NCBI RefSeq assembly: GCF_049341845.1 | Contig: NZ_JBMPIT010000002.1 | Coordinates: 372,001-436,000, forward strand | Direction: 5' to 3' | Length of the DNA stretch: 64,000 bases | From: Curtobacterium guangdongense | Lineage (GTDB): Bacteria > Actinomycetota > Actinomycetes > Actinomycetales > Microbacteriaceae | Part shown: one piece after another, positions 45,718 through 54,049 of the stretch | Numbering within the stretch: the stretch's first letter is position 1 | Layout of the letters: each line of letters opens with the position of its first letter | Notes under the pieces: generated by a model | Seen by the model: the letters and a program-made list of their open reading frames with translations, nothing else | Told to the model about the DNA's origin: nothing | Database searches by the model: none | Made by a program: the position numbers and the translations under genes

Positions 45718-47061
45718 ATGCGGGATGTGTTCAGGGCGTACTACGCGCCTGCCGGCCAGGAACTTGATGCTCTTTGGACGGAAGGTATCATTGTGCTGGA
45801 CACCAATACCCTGCTGAACTTCTTCCGTTACACCCCGAGCACTCGCGATGAGTTCTTGAGCGTACTCGAAAGCCTTCAGGAGTCGCTCTGGATCCCCCAT
45901 CAGGTCGGCCTGGAGTTCCAGCGCCGCAGGCTTGAAGTTATCAGCAACACCGCTGACGCCTTCTCGAAAATCAAGGCTTCTGTTGACTCGGCGAAGAATA
46001 CCGTTAACAACAAGCTGAACGAGTACAAGCATCACCCGTCGCTCAACCGCAACGAGCTGACGAAAGAGCTGGACACGCTCTTCGAGCGTTTCTCCGCGCA
46101 AGTTGACGCTCAGGCGGAACAACACGAGGTGTGGATTGCGGGCGATGGCGATCCCGAGAAAACTTTCTTCCGCATTAGCGACCTCTACTCCCAACGGGTC
46201 GGGCAGGGGTTCACCGGCGAGGAGCTGGATGCGATTGAGGAAGGCGGCAAACGGCGCTACGAAGATAAGGTGCCGCCAGGGTACAAAGACGCCAACAAGA
46301 CGAACGGCAACGAGTACGGGGATCTCATCATCTGGAAGGAGATCCTGCGACTCGGTGAGACCATGAAGAAGCCAGTGATCTTCGTCACGGATGACGCGAA
46401 GGAGGACTGGTGGCTCATCGAGCGAGGGAAGACTCAAGGCCCACGGCCCGAACTCATCGATGAGTACTGGGCGGCGGCAGAGCAGCGCATTCACCTCTAC
46501 GAGCCGCTTCAGTTCCTGAAGCATGCCAAGGACCGCACGCAGCTTCCCGTCAGTGACGACTCCCTCGACGAGGTGAAGGAAGTGTCGGACGGCAAGGAGC
46601 GTGCCCTCCGAATACTCCACGACCGCCACCATCAGCTGGAAAGGCAGCGTGGGCACCTCCAGGCGAGGTTGGAGCGGCTTGAGAGTGAGCGATTCCACGA
46701 TGACGATAATCAGGTGGGGTTCGCCGACCTTATCGCCATGCGGCGCGCGGAGCACCTGTTGGAAGAGCAGCGCAGCAGTCTACTGAATACAGCCGACACG
46801 CTTCCCCTGCCTCCAGGGGCCCTCGATGACCCCGAAGCACGCGAGGAATACATTCGGAATCGACACGACAGGATGGCTCGACAATCCGAGCTTGACAAGC
46901 AGCTCGCATCGTTGCGCGCCCAGCGCCGGGCTTTGGAGAATCGTGCCAACCACAACAGTTCCGCCGCAGACCCTCGGAGTAGGATGATGGCGCGTAACAT
47001 TGAATCGGTGGAAGAAGAACTGCGTGAAGTATCGCTCGCCTTGGATGAGCTCGAGAACTGA
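45718..47061 (+). CDS. PIN-like (PIN_8/DUF4935-type) nuclease with coiled-coil tail
   Basis: 447 residues from the ATG at 45718, preceded by GAAGGGAC. The N-terminal ~270 residues are a PIN-like domain: IIVLDTNTLLNFFRY supplies the first acidic residue, NKTNGNEYGDLIIWKEIL the second cluster and VIFVTDDAKEDWW the last. It resembles the PIN_8 proteins found in defence loci. The C-terminal third (about 290-447) is charged coiled coil (HHQLERQRGHLQARLERLESER, ELDKQLASLRAQRRALENRA). It probably cleaves RNA or nicks nucleic acid when triggered. The HEPN-like gene 237 bp upstream on the same strand suggests they work together. Confidence 0.78.
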   Translation: MRDVFRAYYAPAGQELDALWTEGIIVLDTNTLLNFFRYTPSTRDEFLSVLESLQESLWIPHQVGLEFQRRRLEVISNTADAFSKIKASVDSAKNTVNNKLNEYKHHPSLNRNELTKELDTLFERFSAQVDAQAEQHEVWIAGDGDPEKTFFRISDLYSQRVGQGFTGEELDAIEEGGKRRYEDKVPPGYKDANKTNGNEYGDLIIWKEILRLGETMKKPVIFVTDDAKEDWWLIERGKTQGPRPELIDEYWAAAEQRIHLYEPLQFLKHAKDRTQLPVSDDSLDEVKEVSDGKERALRILHDRHHQLERQRGHLQARLERLESERFHDDDNQVGFADLIAMRRAEHLLEEQRSSLLNTADTLPLPPGALDDPEAREEYIRNRHDRMARQSELDKQLASLRAQRRALENRANHNSSAADPRSRMMARNIESVEEELREVSLALDELEN

Positions 47062-47236
47062 CTTCATCACCATTGGCGCAGTTAGACATCGAGGAGAGCT
47101 GTTCTCCCGCCGACGCTTGGCTCGATGTTGACAACGGCTGTTGACCCTAGGCTCAGGACCCCTCTCCTGCGGTCCGGTGGCAAAAAGAAAAAACCACCGC
47201 TGCTGCCGCCACTCCCGGGTCCGCGCTTGAAGCCTG

Positions 47237-47404
47237 TCAGAGAGGACTCACAGGAAACAACCCGCCCGACTGGGGGCCATAGCTGCCCTGCTCAGGCATC
47301 TTCGCGCCGAGGGCGACAGCATGTTCGCCCGGAGGCAGATCGTGTCCGAGGCGGGCAGCCACAGCCTCAATCGTGGAGGCGATCAGCCTCCAGGCGATTG
47401 ACAC
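47237..47404 (-). CDS. Weak small frame at the island edge
   Basis: 55 codons from a GTG at 47404, without a clear Shine-Dalgarno sequence. It reads as plausible protein (IASTIEAVAARLGHDLPPG, ALGAKMPEQGSYGPQSGGLF). It could be a remnant of a larger gene or a small gene; evidence is codon composition only. Confidence 0.22.
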   Translation of the reverse strand: MSIAWRLIASTIEAVAARLGHDLPPGEHAVALGAKMPEQGSYGPQSGGLFPVSPL

Positions 47405-47409
47405 AACCG

Positions 47410-47447
47410 TGACACAGACCGACGATTTCTGTCGAAAATCTGTGTCA
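47410..47447. repeat. Inverted repeat at the island edge
   Basis: TGACACAGA (47410-47418) and TCTGTGTCA (47439-47447) are exact inverted 9-mers separated by 20 bp. This is the size of a recombinase or regulator binding site. Function unproven. Confidence 0.4.
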
Positions 47448-47481
47448 GATCGAGGGGCTAGATCCGCGTAGATTCAACGAT

Positions 47482-48555
47482 CTAATTATTAAATCGAAAC
47501 TCCACCACGTCGCCGTCCTGCATCACGTAGTCCTTGCCCTCGATCCGGGCCTTACCGTGCGCACGGGCCTCGGCGATCGAGCCCGCCTCCATCAGGTCGG
47601 CGAACGAGATGACCTCCGCCTTGATGAAGCCCTTCTCGAAGTCGGTGTGGATGACCCCGGCGGCCTGGGGAGCTTTCCACCCCTTGCCGATAGTCCACGC
47701 ACGCGCTTCCTTCGGCCCGGCCGTCAGGTAGGTCTGGAGCCCGAGCGTGTCGAACCCGATACGCGCGAGCTGGTCGAGCCCGGATTCGGTCTGCCCGGTG
47801 GACTCCAGCAGCTCACGGGCGTCAGCGGGCTCGAGCTCGATGAGTTCCGACTCGACCTGCGCGTCGAGGAACACGGCCTGCGCGGGAGCGACGAGTGCGG
47901 CGAGCTCGGCCTTGCGGGCCTCGTCAGTGAGGATCGCCTCGTCGACGTTGAAGACGAAGATGAACGGCTTCGCGCTGAGCAGTCCGAGTTCCGCGATCGG
48001 TGCGAGGTCGATCGACGTGGCGGAGAGGAGCGTGCCCTGCTCGAGCGCCGCCCGAGCCTCCTTCGCCGTCTCGAGGACGATCGGCTCGGCCTGCTTCAGC
48101 TTGAGCATCTTCTCGTACCGCGGGAGCGCCTTGTCGATGGTCTCCATGTCCGCGAGGATCAGCTCGGTGTTGATCACCTCGAGGTCGTCCTTCGGGGACA
48201 CCTTGTTCGCGACGTGCACGACGTCGTCGTCGGTGAACCCGCGGACGACCTGCGCGATGGCGTCGGCTTCGCGGATGTTCGCGAGGAACTTGTTGCCGAG
48301 CCCTTCGCCTTCACTCGCGCCCTTGACGATGCCGGCGATGTCGACGAACGACACCGGCGCGGGCACGGTCTTCTCCGAGTTGAACAGCCCGGCGAGCTCG
48401 TCCAGCCGCGAGTCGGGCAGGTTCACCACGCCGACGTTCGGTTCGATGGTCGCGAAGGGGTAGTTCGCGGCCAGGACCTGGTTCTTGGTCAGCGCGTTGA
48501 AGAGCGTCGACTTGCCGACGTTCGGGAGACCGACGATTCCGATGGTGAGAGCCAC
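47482..48555 (-). CDS. ychF: YchF/OLA1-type redox-regulated ATPase
   Basis: 357 residues from a GTG at 48555, the usual YchF length. Obg-like G domain: GIVGLPNVGKSTLFNALT (G1), YPFATIEPNVGVV (G2), VDIAGIVKGASEGEGLGNKFL (G3) and FVFNVDEA in place of NKxD, consistent with ATP preference. The C-terminal TGS-type domain includes WTIGKGWKAPQAAGVIHTDFEKGFIKAEV. It is ribosome-associated in other bacteria. Chromosomal core gene marking the right boundary of the island. Confidence 0.95.
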   Translation of the reverse strand: MALTIGIVGLPNVGKSTLFNALTKNQVLAANYPFATIEPNVGVVNLPDSRLDELAGLFNSEKTVPAPVSFVDIAGIVKGASEGEGLGNKFLANIREADAIAQVVRGFTDDDVVHVANKVSPKDDLEVINTELILADMETIDKALPRYEKMLKLKQAEPIVLETAKEARAALEQGTLLSATSIDLAPIAELGLLSAKPFIFVFNVDEAILTDEARKAELAALVAPAQAVFLDAQVESELIELEPADARELLESTGQTESGLDQLARIGFDTLGLQTYLTAGPKEARAWTIGKGWKAPQAAGVIHTDFEKGFIKAEVISFADLMEAGSIAEARAHGKARIEGKDYVMQDGDVVEFRFNN

Positions 48556-48566
48556 GGGAGTAGAGC

Positions 48567-49088
48567 CTAACGGCCGAGGGACTGGACGGCCGCCGCGACG
48601 GTCTCGAAGACGTCGGCCTGCAGCCGCTGCGAGCGCCGCCAGTCGCCGGTCACGTGGAGCGAGTGGTCGGCTCCGGCAACGGTCTGGAGGCTCGCAGCCG
48701 TCCCCGGCACACGCTCGGGCCGCCACATGGGGTCGTCCGACCCGCCGATCGCGACGTTCCCGTCGGGAGCGGCGGCGAGCGCCGCCGCGACGTCGTCGTG
48801 CGTGAGCACCGGCGTCAGCCACACGCCGCGGACCCCGTTCCGGACCGCCCACGGCAAGGCGAAGCAGCCGAACGACTTCGCGACGACCAGGTCGGGCAGT
48901 CGGTCTCCGAGCGATGTCGCGATCGCTTCCTCCACGAACGCGACGGGCGCCTCCCCCGCCGCGTCGTCGACGATCCAGTTCGGCGCGATCACCTCGCAGC
49001 CGGCCTCGAGCGCGATCTGCCGCGACCACCAGAGCAGCGGCGCCTGTTGCCCGTACCCGGCACCGGCGAGGATCAGCACTGTCACCAT
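48567..49088 (-). CDS. Alpha/beta-hydrolase-like protein
   Basis: 173 residues from the ATG at 49088. A compact alpha/beta hydrolase: VLILAGAGYGQQAPLLWW is the oxyanion-hole region, LVVAKSFGCFALPW the nucleophile elbow with Ser in KSFG, and GADHSLHV carries the catalytic His. It resembles the small TesA/KANL3-type hydrolase group. Substrate unknown. It lies just upstream of ychF on the same strand. Confidence 0.75.
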   Translation of the reverse strand: MVTVLILAGAGYGQQAPLLWWSRQIALEAGCEVIAPNWIVDDAAGEAPVAFVEEAIATSLGDRLPDLVVAKSFGCFALPWAVRNGVRGVWLTPVLTHDDVAAALAAAPDGNVAIGGSDDPMWRPERVPGTAASLQTVAGADHSLHVTGDWRRSQRLQADVFETVAAAVQSLGR

Positions 49089-49118
49089 GACCTCACCGTA
49101 CGTGGCAGCCTGGCCTCC

Positions 49119-49580
49119 ATGTGGTTCGAACGCGATCGACTCGGTGTGCACTCGATGGGGCACGATCGACGAGCCCAACGGCTCTACTTCACGCCGGAGA
49201 CGATCGAGGCGCTCCAGGCGACCCCGCCCCGCGAGCTCGAGGCGCTCCACGACGTCCTCGGGCAGCTCGAGGCGGACGTCCTCGTCGAGTACGACCCGGA
49301 CGACGAGTCGATCGACCACGACGCCGAGGACGCGTTCCGGATGGTGTCGCCGCCGTCCGAGGTCGGCTTCCCCACCGTGAGGTCGGACTTCGCCGCCGGG
49401 TTCACCGCCCACGTCGAGAGCCTCCCGCCACGCTGGCGACTCGATGCCGTCGCGGTCGCGTTCGAACTGGTCGGCACCCTCCTCGACCCGTACTGGGCGG
49501 CGGAGCGTGCCCGACAGGCGGCGACGTGGCGGACGACCGCTCGGCGTCGTCGGGGCACTCGCCGAACCCGACGGCGCTGA
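49119..49580 (+). CDS. Hypothetical protein, 153 residues
   Basis: ATG at 49119, divergent from the hydrolase with a 30-bp gap. It has a natural composition (RLYFTPETIEALQATPPRELEALHDVLGQLEADVLVEYD) with an acidic middle and an Arg-rich tail ending RRRGTRRTRRR. No family recognised; the basic tail may contact nucleic acid. Confidence 0.6.
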   Translation: MWFERDRLGVHSMGHDRRAQRLYFTPETIEALQATPPRELEALHDVLGQLEADVLVEYDPDDESIDHDAEDAFRMVSPPSEVGFPTVRSDFAAGFTAHVESLPPRWRLDAVAVAFELVGTLLDPYWAAERARQAATWRTTARRRRGTRRTRRR

Positions 49581-49663
49581 TCCGACGCCGCTGACCCGAC
49601 CGCGCCCGCGCAACGCCGACCGGGCTTCCGGGGATGTCGGCGCTCCGTGCGACGATCGGACGC

Positions 49664-50299
49664 GTGCCGTTGAACTTCACCGCGATCGACTTCGAGACCG
49701 CGAACAGCTCGCCCGCCAGCGCGTGTTCCGTCGGCCTCGTCAAGGTCCGGGCCGGCAAGGTCGTGGAGCGGGCGTCGTGGTTCATCCGCCCGCCGATGGG
49801 GCACGACGACTTCCTCGAGTGGAACACCCGCATCCACGGCATCGTCGCCGAGGACGTCGTCCGCGCCAAGACGTGGGAGCAGCAGTACCCGGACCTCGTC
49901 GCCTTCGCCGAGGGTGACGTGCTCGTGGCGCACAACGCGCGCTTCGACATGGGTGTCATCGCCGGCGGCTGCTCGGCAACGGGCATCGCGCTGTCGGAAC
50001 ACCACTCGATGTGCTCCCTGCAGGTCGCCCGCAAGACGTACACGCTCGACTCGTACCGTCTGCCCGTCGCCGCGATGGCCGCCGGCTTCGAGGGCTTCCA
50101 GCACCACGACGCCGCCGCCGACGCCGAGGCCTGTGCCGCGATCGTCGTCCACGCCGCCGGCCGGCACGACGCCGACACCGTCGAGGCACTCGGTGCCGCG
50201 ACCCGGGTCTCGATCAACCCGGTCCGGATCCGCGCGGAGAAGCCGAAGGCGGCGAACCAGCCGCGGCTGTCCCACCGCCCGATGATCTTCGCCGACTGA
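49664..50299 (+). CDS. DEDDh-family 3'-5' exonuclease (DnaQ-like)
   Basis: 211 residues from the GTG at 49664; a start 30 nt upstream is also possible. Exo I motif FTAIDFETAN, Exo II VLVAHNARFDMGVI and Exo III HHDAAADAEACAAIV give the DEDDh set of acidic residues and the catalytic His. It acts on DNA or RNA 3' ends. The C-terminus (KPKAANQPRLSHRP) resembles actinobacterial exonucleases with a short tail and no BRCT domain. It is followed by the gntR regulator on the same strand. Confidence 0.85.
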   Translation: MPLNFTAIDFETANSSPASACSVGLVKVRAGKVVERASWFIRPPMGHDDFLEWNTRIHGIVAEDVVRAKTWEQQYPDLVAFAEGDVLVAHNARFDMGVIAGGCSATGIALSEHHSMCSLQVARKTYTLDSYRLPVAAMAAGFEGFQHHDAAADAEACAAIVVHAAGRHDADTVEALGAATRVSINPVRIRAEKPKAANQPRLSHRPMIFAD

Positions 50300-50334
50300 C
50301 CCCGCCGCCCGGTGGGCCGCGAGCCCGGTGGTAT

Positions 50335-50344
50335 TGTCACGACA
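50335..50344. promoter_or_regulatory. Candidate GntR operator upstream of gntR
   Basis: TGTCACGACA, an inverted TGTC-N2-GACA, lies 47 bp before the gntR ATG. The same half-sites occur at the iolC promoter (63349-63360). It fits autoregulation by the GntR protein. Confidence 0.5.
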
Positions 50345-50390
50345 TTCCCCCGGCACAGTCGCCGGACCCGTACTCCCCCGAAGGACCGCG

Positions 50391-51149
50391 ATGACCAACG
50401 AAGGCCAGCTGCCGTCCGACCTGTTCATGGACCTGGACCGGTCGGGTCCGATGCCCCTCTACTTCCAGGTGGCTTCTCGCATCGAGGAGTCGATCCGCTC
50501 CGGTGCGATGCCGCCGGGCGCTCGCCTCGAGAACGAGATCGCGCTGGGTGAACGGCTCGGGCTGTCGCGTCCGACGATCCGCCGGGCGATCCAGGACCTC
50601 GTCGACAAGGGACTCCTGGTCCGCCGTCGCGGCATCGGGACGCAGGTCGTGCACGGCCCGGTCACGCGCAAGGTCGAGCTGACGAGTCTGTACGACGACC
50701 TCGCGCAGGGGTCACAGGCTCCCGCGACGAAGCTCCTCGAACGGAACGACGTTCCCGCATCGGAGGTCGTCGCCGAGGCCCTCGGTGTCGCCCCGGGGAC
50801 GACCGTGGCCCACATCCGCCGCGTCCGGTTCGCCGAGGACGTGCCGATGGCCATCCTCGAGAACTACCTGCCGCCGGAGTTCCTCGAGATCACCGACGCC
50901 GACCTTCAGGAGCACGGCCTGTACCAGCTGCTCCGCGGCCGGGGCGTGACGATGCGTGTGGCGAAGCAGCGGATCGGTGCCCGTGCGGTGACCGACGAAG
51001 AGGCGAACCTCCTCGAGATCGAGGACGGCGACCCCGTGCTCACGATGAGCCGGACCGCCTACGACGCCTCCGGCCGCGCGGTCGAGTACGGCGTGCACTG
51101 CTACCGCCCCGACCGCTACTCGTTCGAGGTCACGCTCGTCGACAAGTAG
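50391..51149 (+). CDS. GntR-family (HutC/UTRA) regulator, probable inositol-operon repressor
   Basis: 252 residues. The N-terminal winged helix (about 20-90) is PLYFQVASRIEESIRSGAMPPGARLENEIALGERLGLSRPTIRRAIQDLVDKGLLVRRRG. A UTRA effector domain follows (about 110-248; TTVAHIRRVRFAEDVPMAILENYLP and the closing YRPDRYSFEVTLV). It converges on the end of the inositol operon, and its own promoter shares a TGTC-N2-GACA palindrome with the iolC promoter. Inositol-derived effectors are the likely inducers by analogy with actinobacterial IolR-type GntR proteins. Confidence 0.88.
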   Translation: MTNEGQLPSDLFMDLDRSGPMPLYFQVASRIEESIRSGAMPPGARLENEIALGERLGLSRPTIRRAIQDLVDKGLLVRRRGIGTQVVHGPVTRKVELTSLYDDLAQGSQAPATKLLERNDVPASEVVAEALGVAPGTTVAHIRRVRFAEDVPMAILENYLPPEFLEITDADLQEHGLYQLLRGRGVTMRVAKQRIGARAVTDEEANLLEIEDGDPVLTMSRTAYDASGRAVEYGVHCYRPDRYSFEVTLVDK

Positions 51150-51152
51150 GCC

Positions 51153-51560
51153 TCAGGCTGCGGACGGGACGCCGAGTTCCCCGGTGACGTACTGCGCGCG
51201 ACCGAACCCGAACGACCAGTCCTGCGGGCCGTTCTCGACGTAGCCGATGAAGACGTCCTCTGATGCGACGCCGACGCCCGCGAGCGCGTCGTGGATCGCC
51301 GTGTACAGCGTCGTCTTCGCTTCGTCCGTGCGGCCGCGCTGCGTGAAGACCTGGATCATCACGACACCACCGGTGCGCTCGAAGCCGAGTCCCGCGTCCT
51401 CGGCGATGATCTGACCGGCGGGGTGTTCCGTGACGATCTGGAAGCGGTCGCGCGGTGGGATCCCGTACACGTCGACGATGGCCGTGTGGATCGCATCGGC
51501 GATGGCGCGGACGGCTTCCGGGCTGCGCCCGGTGGCGAGGTCGATACGGACGAGCGGCAT
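51153..51560 (-). CDS. Tautomerase-family protein
   Basis: 135 residues. The catalytic Pro1 follows the initiator Met (MPLVRIDL), as in 4-oxalocrotonate tautomerases; the fused-subunit length puts it in the MSAD/CHMI-like group. It converges on gntR with a 3-bp gap. A TTTGT/ACAAA inverted repeat lies just upstream, so it may have its own regulated promoter rather than belonging to the iol transcript. Substrate unknown. Confidence 0.8.
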   Translation of the reverse strand: MPLVRIDLATGRSPEAVRAIADAIHTAIVDVYGIPPRDRFQIVTEHPAGQIIAEDAGLGFERTGGVVMIQVFTQRGRTDEAKTTLYTAIHDALAGVGVASEDVFIGYVENGPQDWSFGFGRAQYVTGELGVPSAA

Positions 51561-51582
51561 GGGGCCTCCTGCAGTTCGGGAC

Positions 51583-51596
51583 TTTGTCCTAACAAA
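51583..51596. promoter_or_regulatory. Inverted repeat upstream of the tautomerase gene
   Basis: TTTGT-CCTA-ACAAA, a perfect 5+5 inverted repeat, 23 bp before the start codon in an AT-rich stretch. It contains TGTCC...ACA, loosely like the TGTC-N2-GACA palindromes of the iolC and gntR promoters but not identical. Confidence 0.35.
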
Positions 51597-51629
51597 CTAA
51601 CATGATTGGCGGCCGACCGCCAGACGACT

Positions 51630-51661
51630 GGAGGCTCGGTGCCAGCTGGCACCGAGCCTCC
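51630..51661 (-). terminator. Perfect 32-nt GGAGGCTC-class palindrome ending the inositol operon
   Basis: GGAGGCTCGGTGCC and GGCACCGAGCCTCC pair perfectly with a central AGCT. It begins 19 bp beyond the stop codon of the last large iol gene. Same family as 5890-5932 and 33132-33180. Confidence 0.75.
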
Positions 51662-51680
51662 CGTCGATCCGCGGGACCGT

Positions 51681-52874
51681 CTAGATCACGGGGGTCGCCG
51701 CTGCGTAGGTGAGCGGTCCGTCGACGCGCGCCACGTCGTGCCAGGCTCCGTCGGCGAGCGAGGCCTCCGCCGCTTCCACGATCGACGCGGCCGCCAGGCC
51801 GTCGGCGACCGACGGCGCGAGCTGCTCCCCGCGACGGACGCTCGCGACGAACTGGGCGGCCTCGATGGTCTTCAGGTCGTCGTAGCCCATGGCCGTGCCC
51901 GCGCCGGGTTGGAAGCGCGCGAACTCGCCGTCCCCGCCGGCGACGTAGTGCGTCGCGTACCCGTCGACCTCTTGCCCGTCGAGGGAGACCTCGAGCTCGT
52001 TGAGGCGCTGGAAGTCCCACCGGACCGAGCCCTTCGTGCCGTAGACCTCGATCGTGTACTCGGCGTGCGGCCCGTGCATGACCCGGCTCGAGTCCATCGT
52101 GCCGACGGCGCCGTCCTCGAAACGGAAGAGCAGGGCCGCGTAGTCCTCGTTCTCGACCGGCTTCCGTTCGCCCGTCGCGGCAGCGGACCGGTCGACGATC
52201 CCGGCACCGGGCAGTGGACGTTCGGTGATGAACGTCTCCGCCAGCGCCGTCACGCTCGCGATGCGCCCGACGACGTACTGCGCCAGGTCGAGCCCGTGCG
52301 ACAACAGGTCGCCGAGGACCCCGGAGCCGGCACGCTCCCGCTCGAACCGCCAGGTCAGCGGCGCTGCCGGATCGGAGGAGTAGTCCGCGAGGAGTGATCC
52401 GCGGACGTTCGTGATCCGGCCGAGGCGTCCGCTCCGGACCAGCTCGCGGGCGCGCTCGATCGCCGGGGCGTGCCGGTAGTTGAAGCCGACGCTCGTGATC
52501 ACGCCGGCCTGCTGGACGGCCTCGTGGATCGCTCGGGAGTCGCTGGCGTAGCGACCCATCGGCTTCTCGATCCAGAACGGCTTGCCGGCGTCGGCCGCGG
52601 CGACGGCCATCTCACGGTGCAGGAAGTTCGGCGAGCAGATCGACACGACATCGACCTCGGGATCGGCGAGGACCTCGTGGTAGTCGGCGACGGCTCGCTC
52701 GTAGCCGAGTCGTTCGACCGCCTGGTCCCGTGCTGCCGGGACCGGGTCCGCGGCGACCACGAGGCGGGGCGCGATGCCGAGTTCCGGGAAGTGGTCGGGC
52801 AGGGCGCGGTACGCACGGGAGTGCAGCCGCCCCATCCAGCCGACGGAGATGAGGCCGACGCCGATCGTGTCCAT
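51681..52874 (-). CDS. Gfo/Idh/MocA-family dehydrogenase (second inositol-type dehydrogenase)
   Basis: 397 residues. The NAD(P)-binding Rossmann segment is GVGLISVGWMGRLHSRAY, with GxxxxGxxG-type spacing. The family catalytic Lys lies in PFWIEKPMGR, and the C-terminal beta sheet and substrate site include GVLGDLLSHGLDLAQYV. It differs from the iolG gene in this operon and probably oxidises another inositol stereoisomer such as scyllo-inositol. Last gene of the main iol run; a 16-bp tandem repeat lies between it and the transaldolase-like gene. Confidence 0.85.
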   Translation of the reverse strand: MDTIGVGLISVGWMGRLHSRAYRALPDHFPELGIAPRLVVAADPVPAARDQAVERLGYERAVADYHEVLADPEVDVVSICSPNFLHREMAVAAADAGKPFWIEKPMGRYASDSRAIHEAVQQAGVITSVGFNYRHAPAIERARELVRSGRLGRITNVRGSLLADYSSDPAAPLTWRFERERAGSGVLGDLLSHGLDLAQYVVGRIASVTALAETFITERPLPGAGIVDRSAAATGERKPVENEDYAALLFRFEDGAVGTMDSSRVMHGPHAEYTIEVYGTKGSVRWDFQRLNELEVSLDGQEVDGYATHYVAGGDGEFARFQPGAGTAMGYDDLKTIEAAQFVASVRRGEQLAPSVADGLAAASIVEAAEASLADGAWHDVARVDGPLTYAAATPVI

Positions 52875-52888
52875 TGAGCTCCTCTGCT

Positions 52889-52926
52889 CGTGGTGGTGCG
52901 TGTTCGTGGTGGTGCGTGTTCGTGGC
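52889..52926. repeat. 16-bp tandem repeat between two iol genes
   Basis: CGTGGTGGTGCGTGTT occurs at 52889-52904 and 52905-52920, with a partial third unit, in the 62-bp gap before the dehydrogenase. On the coding strand it reads as AACACGCACCACCACG. Confidence 0.6.
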
Positions 52927-52936
52927 GGCGGGCGAG

Positions 52937-54049
52937 CTACTCGGCGGGGACGATGATGTCCCGGACCAGGGCGTCCAGCTGTGCGTCCGCGTCGAGGAAC
53001 TGCCGCAGGGTCTTCACCGTGGCGCCGAACCGGTCGAACTCGTCGATCGTCATGCCGTCCACGTCGTAGGCGCGGGCGAACTCCGGCGTGGCAGCACGCA
53101 GCGCGTCGATGAGGTGCGCGGGGACCTCGTCGTCGATGGCATCCGGCCGGAACGGGAACGCGTTGGCGTTGATGTCCTTCGACCACTGGAACGGCGGCGA
53201 GACGACGAGGTCGCCGCCCTGGAACTCGGACCACTGCAGCGCGTTGCGGAACGCCGCGACGAGCACACGGGACCGGAAGCCGCGCTCCTGGAACACCCGG
53301 TAGGCGTTCTTCACGGCGGCGACGCCAGCCCACTCGAGGATGCCGGGGTCGACCATCACGTGGTCGCGCTGCACGACGGTCTTGAGCCAGTCGTCGAGTC
53401 GCCCGGCCATGAGGGTGACGACGTGACCGAACTCCTGGTCCGGCAGCCCGTCGGCGGCACGACGGTCGAGTGCGCGCTCGATCGCCTCTCCGACGGCGAC
53501 GACCTGCGGCACCGTGAAGGACACCGTCGCGTTGATCGAGACTCCGCGGTAGGCGGCCTCTTCGATCGCGGCGATGCCGACCTTCGTCGCGGGGATCTTC
53601 ACGATGATGTTCGGCGCGAGCGCCGAGAACCGGACGGCCTGCTCGACGAGGGCGTCCCGGTCGCGGTGGAGACGCGGGTCCGTCTGCATGCTCAGCCGCC
53701 CGTTGCGGCCACCCGATGCCTCGAACGCCGGGAGGAGCTGTGCGGCGGCGGCGATGGAGAGCTCCTCGACGGCCTTCCAGCCGATCCAGGACTCCCCCGC
53801 GGTCGGGTGCTCTGCGGCGATCTCGCGGATGCGCGGGACCCAGGTGTCCGGGTCCTGCTTGATGCACGTGTAGGCGATCACGGGGTTGCAGGTCGCCCCG
53901 ACAGCGCCGTACTCGTGGATCGCGGTCGCGAGCTCGCGCGGATCGGCGGAGTCGTTCCAGAGCGCGGTGATCGTCTGCTCCGCCGCCTGGAGGGTGACGG
54001 GGCGGGTGTCGACGTCGGAGGAGGCCGGGGTCGCCAGGGTGTCGGTCAT
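52937..54049 (-). CDS. Transaldolase-like protein
   Basis: 370 residues with a transaldolase-type alpha/beta barrel: GAVGATCNPVIAYTC near the start, the Schiff-base Lys in NIIVKIPATKVG, and VSINATVSFTVPQVVAVGEAIERAL. It is near the length of TalA-type enzymes but more diverged. Its stop lies 62 bp from the next gene and its start overlaps the upstream TIM-barrel gene by 4 bp. A role in handling sugar fragments of inositol breakdown is inferred from the operon. Confidence 0.8.
   Translation of the reverse strand: MTDTLATPASSDVDTRPVTLQAAEQTITALWNDSADPRELATAIHEYGAVGATCNPVIAYTCIKQDPDTWVPRIREIAAEHPTAGESWIGWKAVEELSIAAAAQLLPAFEASGGRNGRLSMQTDPRLHRDRDALVEQAVRFSALAPNIIVKIPATKVGIAAIEEAAYRGVSINATVSFTVPQVVAVGEAIERALDRRAADGLPDQEFGHVVTLMAGRLDDWLKTVVQRDHVMVDPGILEWAGVAAVKNAYRVFQERGFRSRVLVAAFRNALQWSEFQGGDLVVSPPFQWSKDINANAFPFRPDAIDDEVPAHLIDALRAATPEFARAYDVDGMTIDEFDRFGATVKTLRQFLDADAQLDALVRDIIVPAE

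Larger units (their letters stand above)
47062..47481. other. Right-hand edge of the island, no confident gene
   Basis: A 420-bp gap. It holds an A-rich stretch (AAAAAGAAAAAA at about 47182), an inverted repeat at 47410-47447 and one weak small frame at 47237-47404. The last 60 bp before ychF are AT-rich (TCTAATTATTAAAT), unlike the chromosome around it. No tRNA or exact direct repeat of the left edge was seen. Confidence 0.45.
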
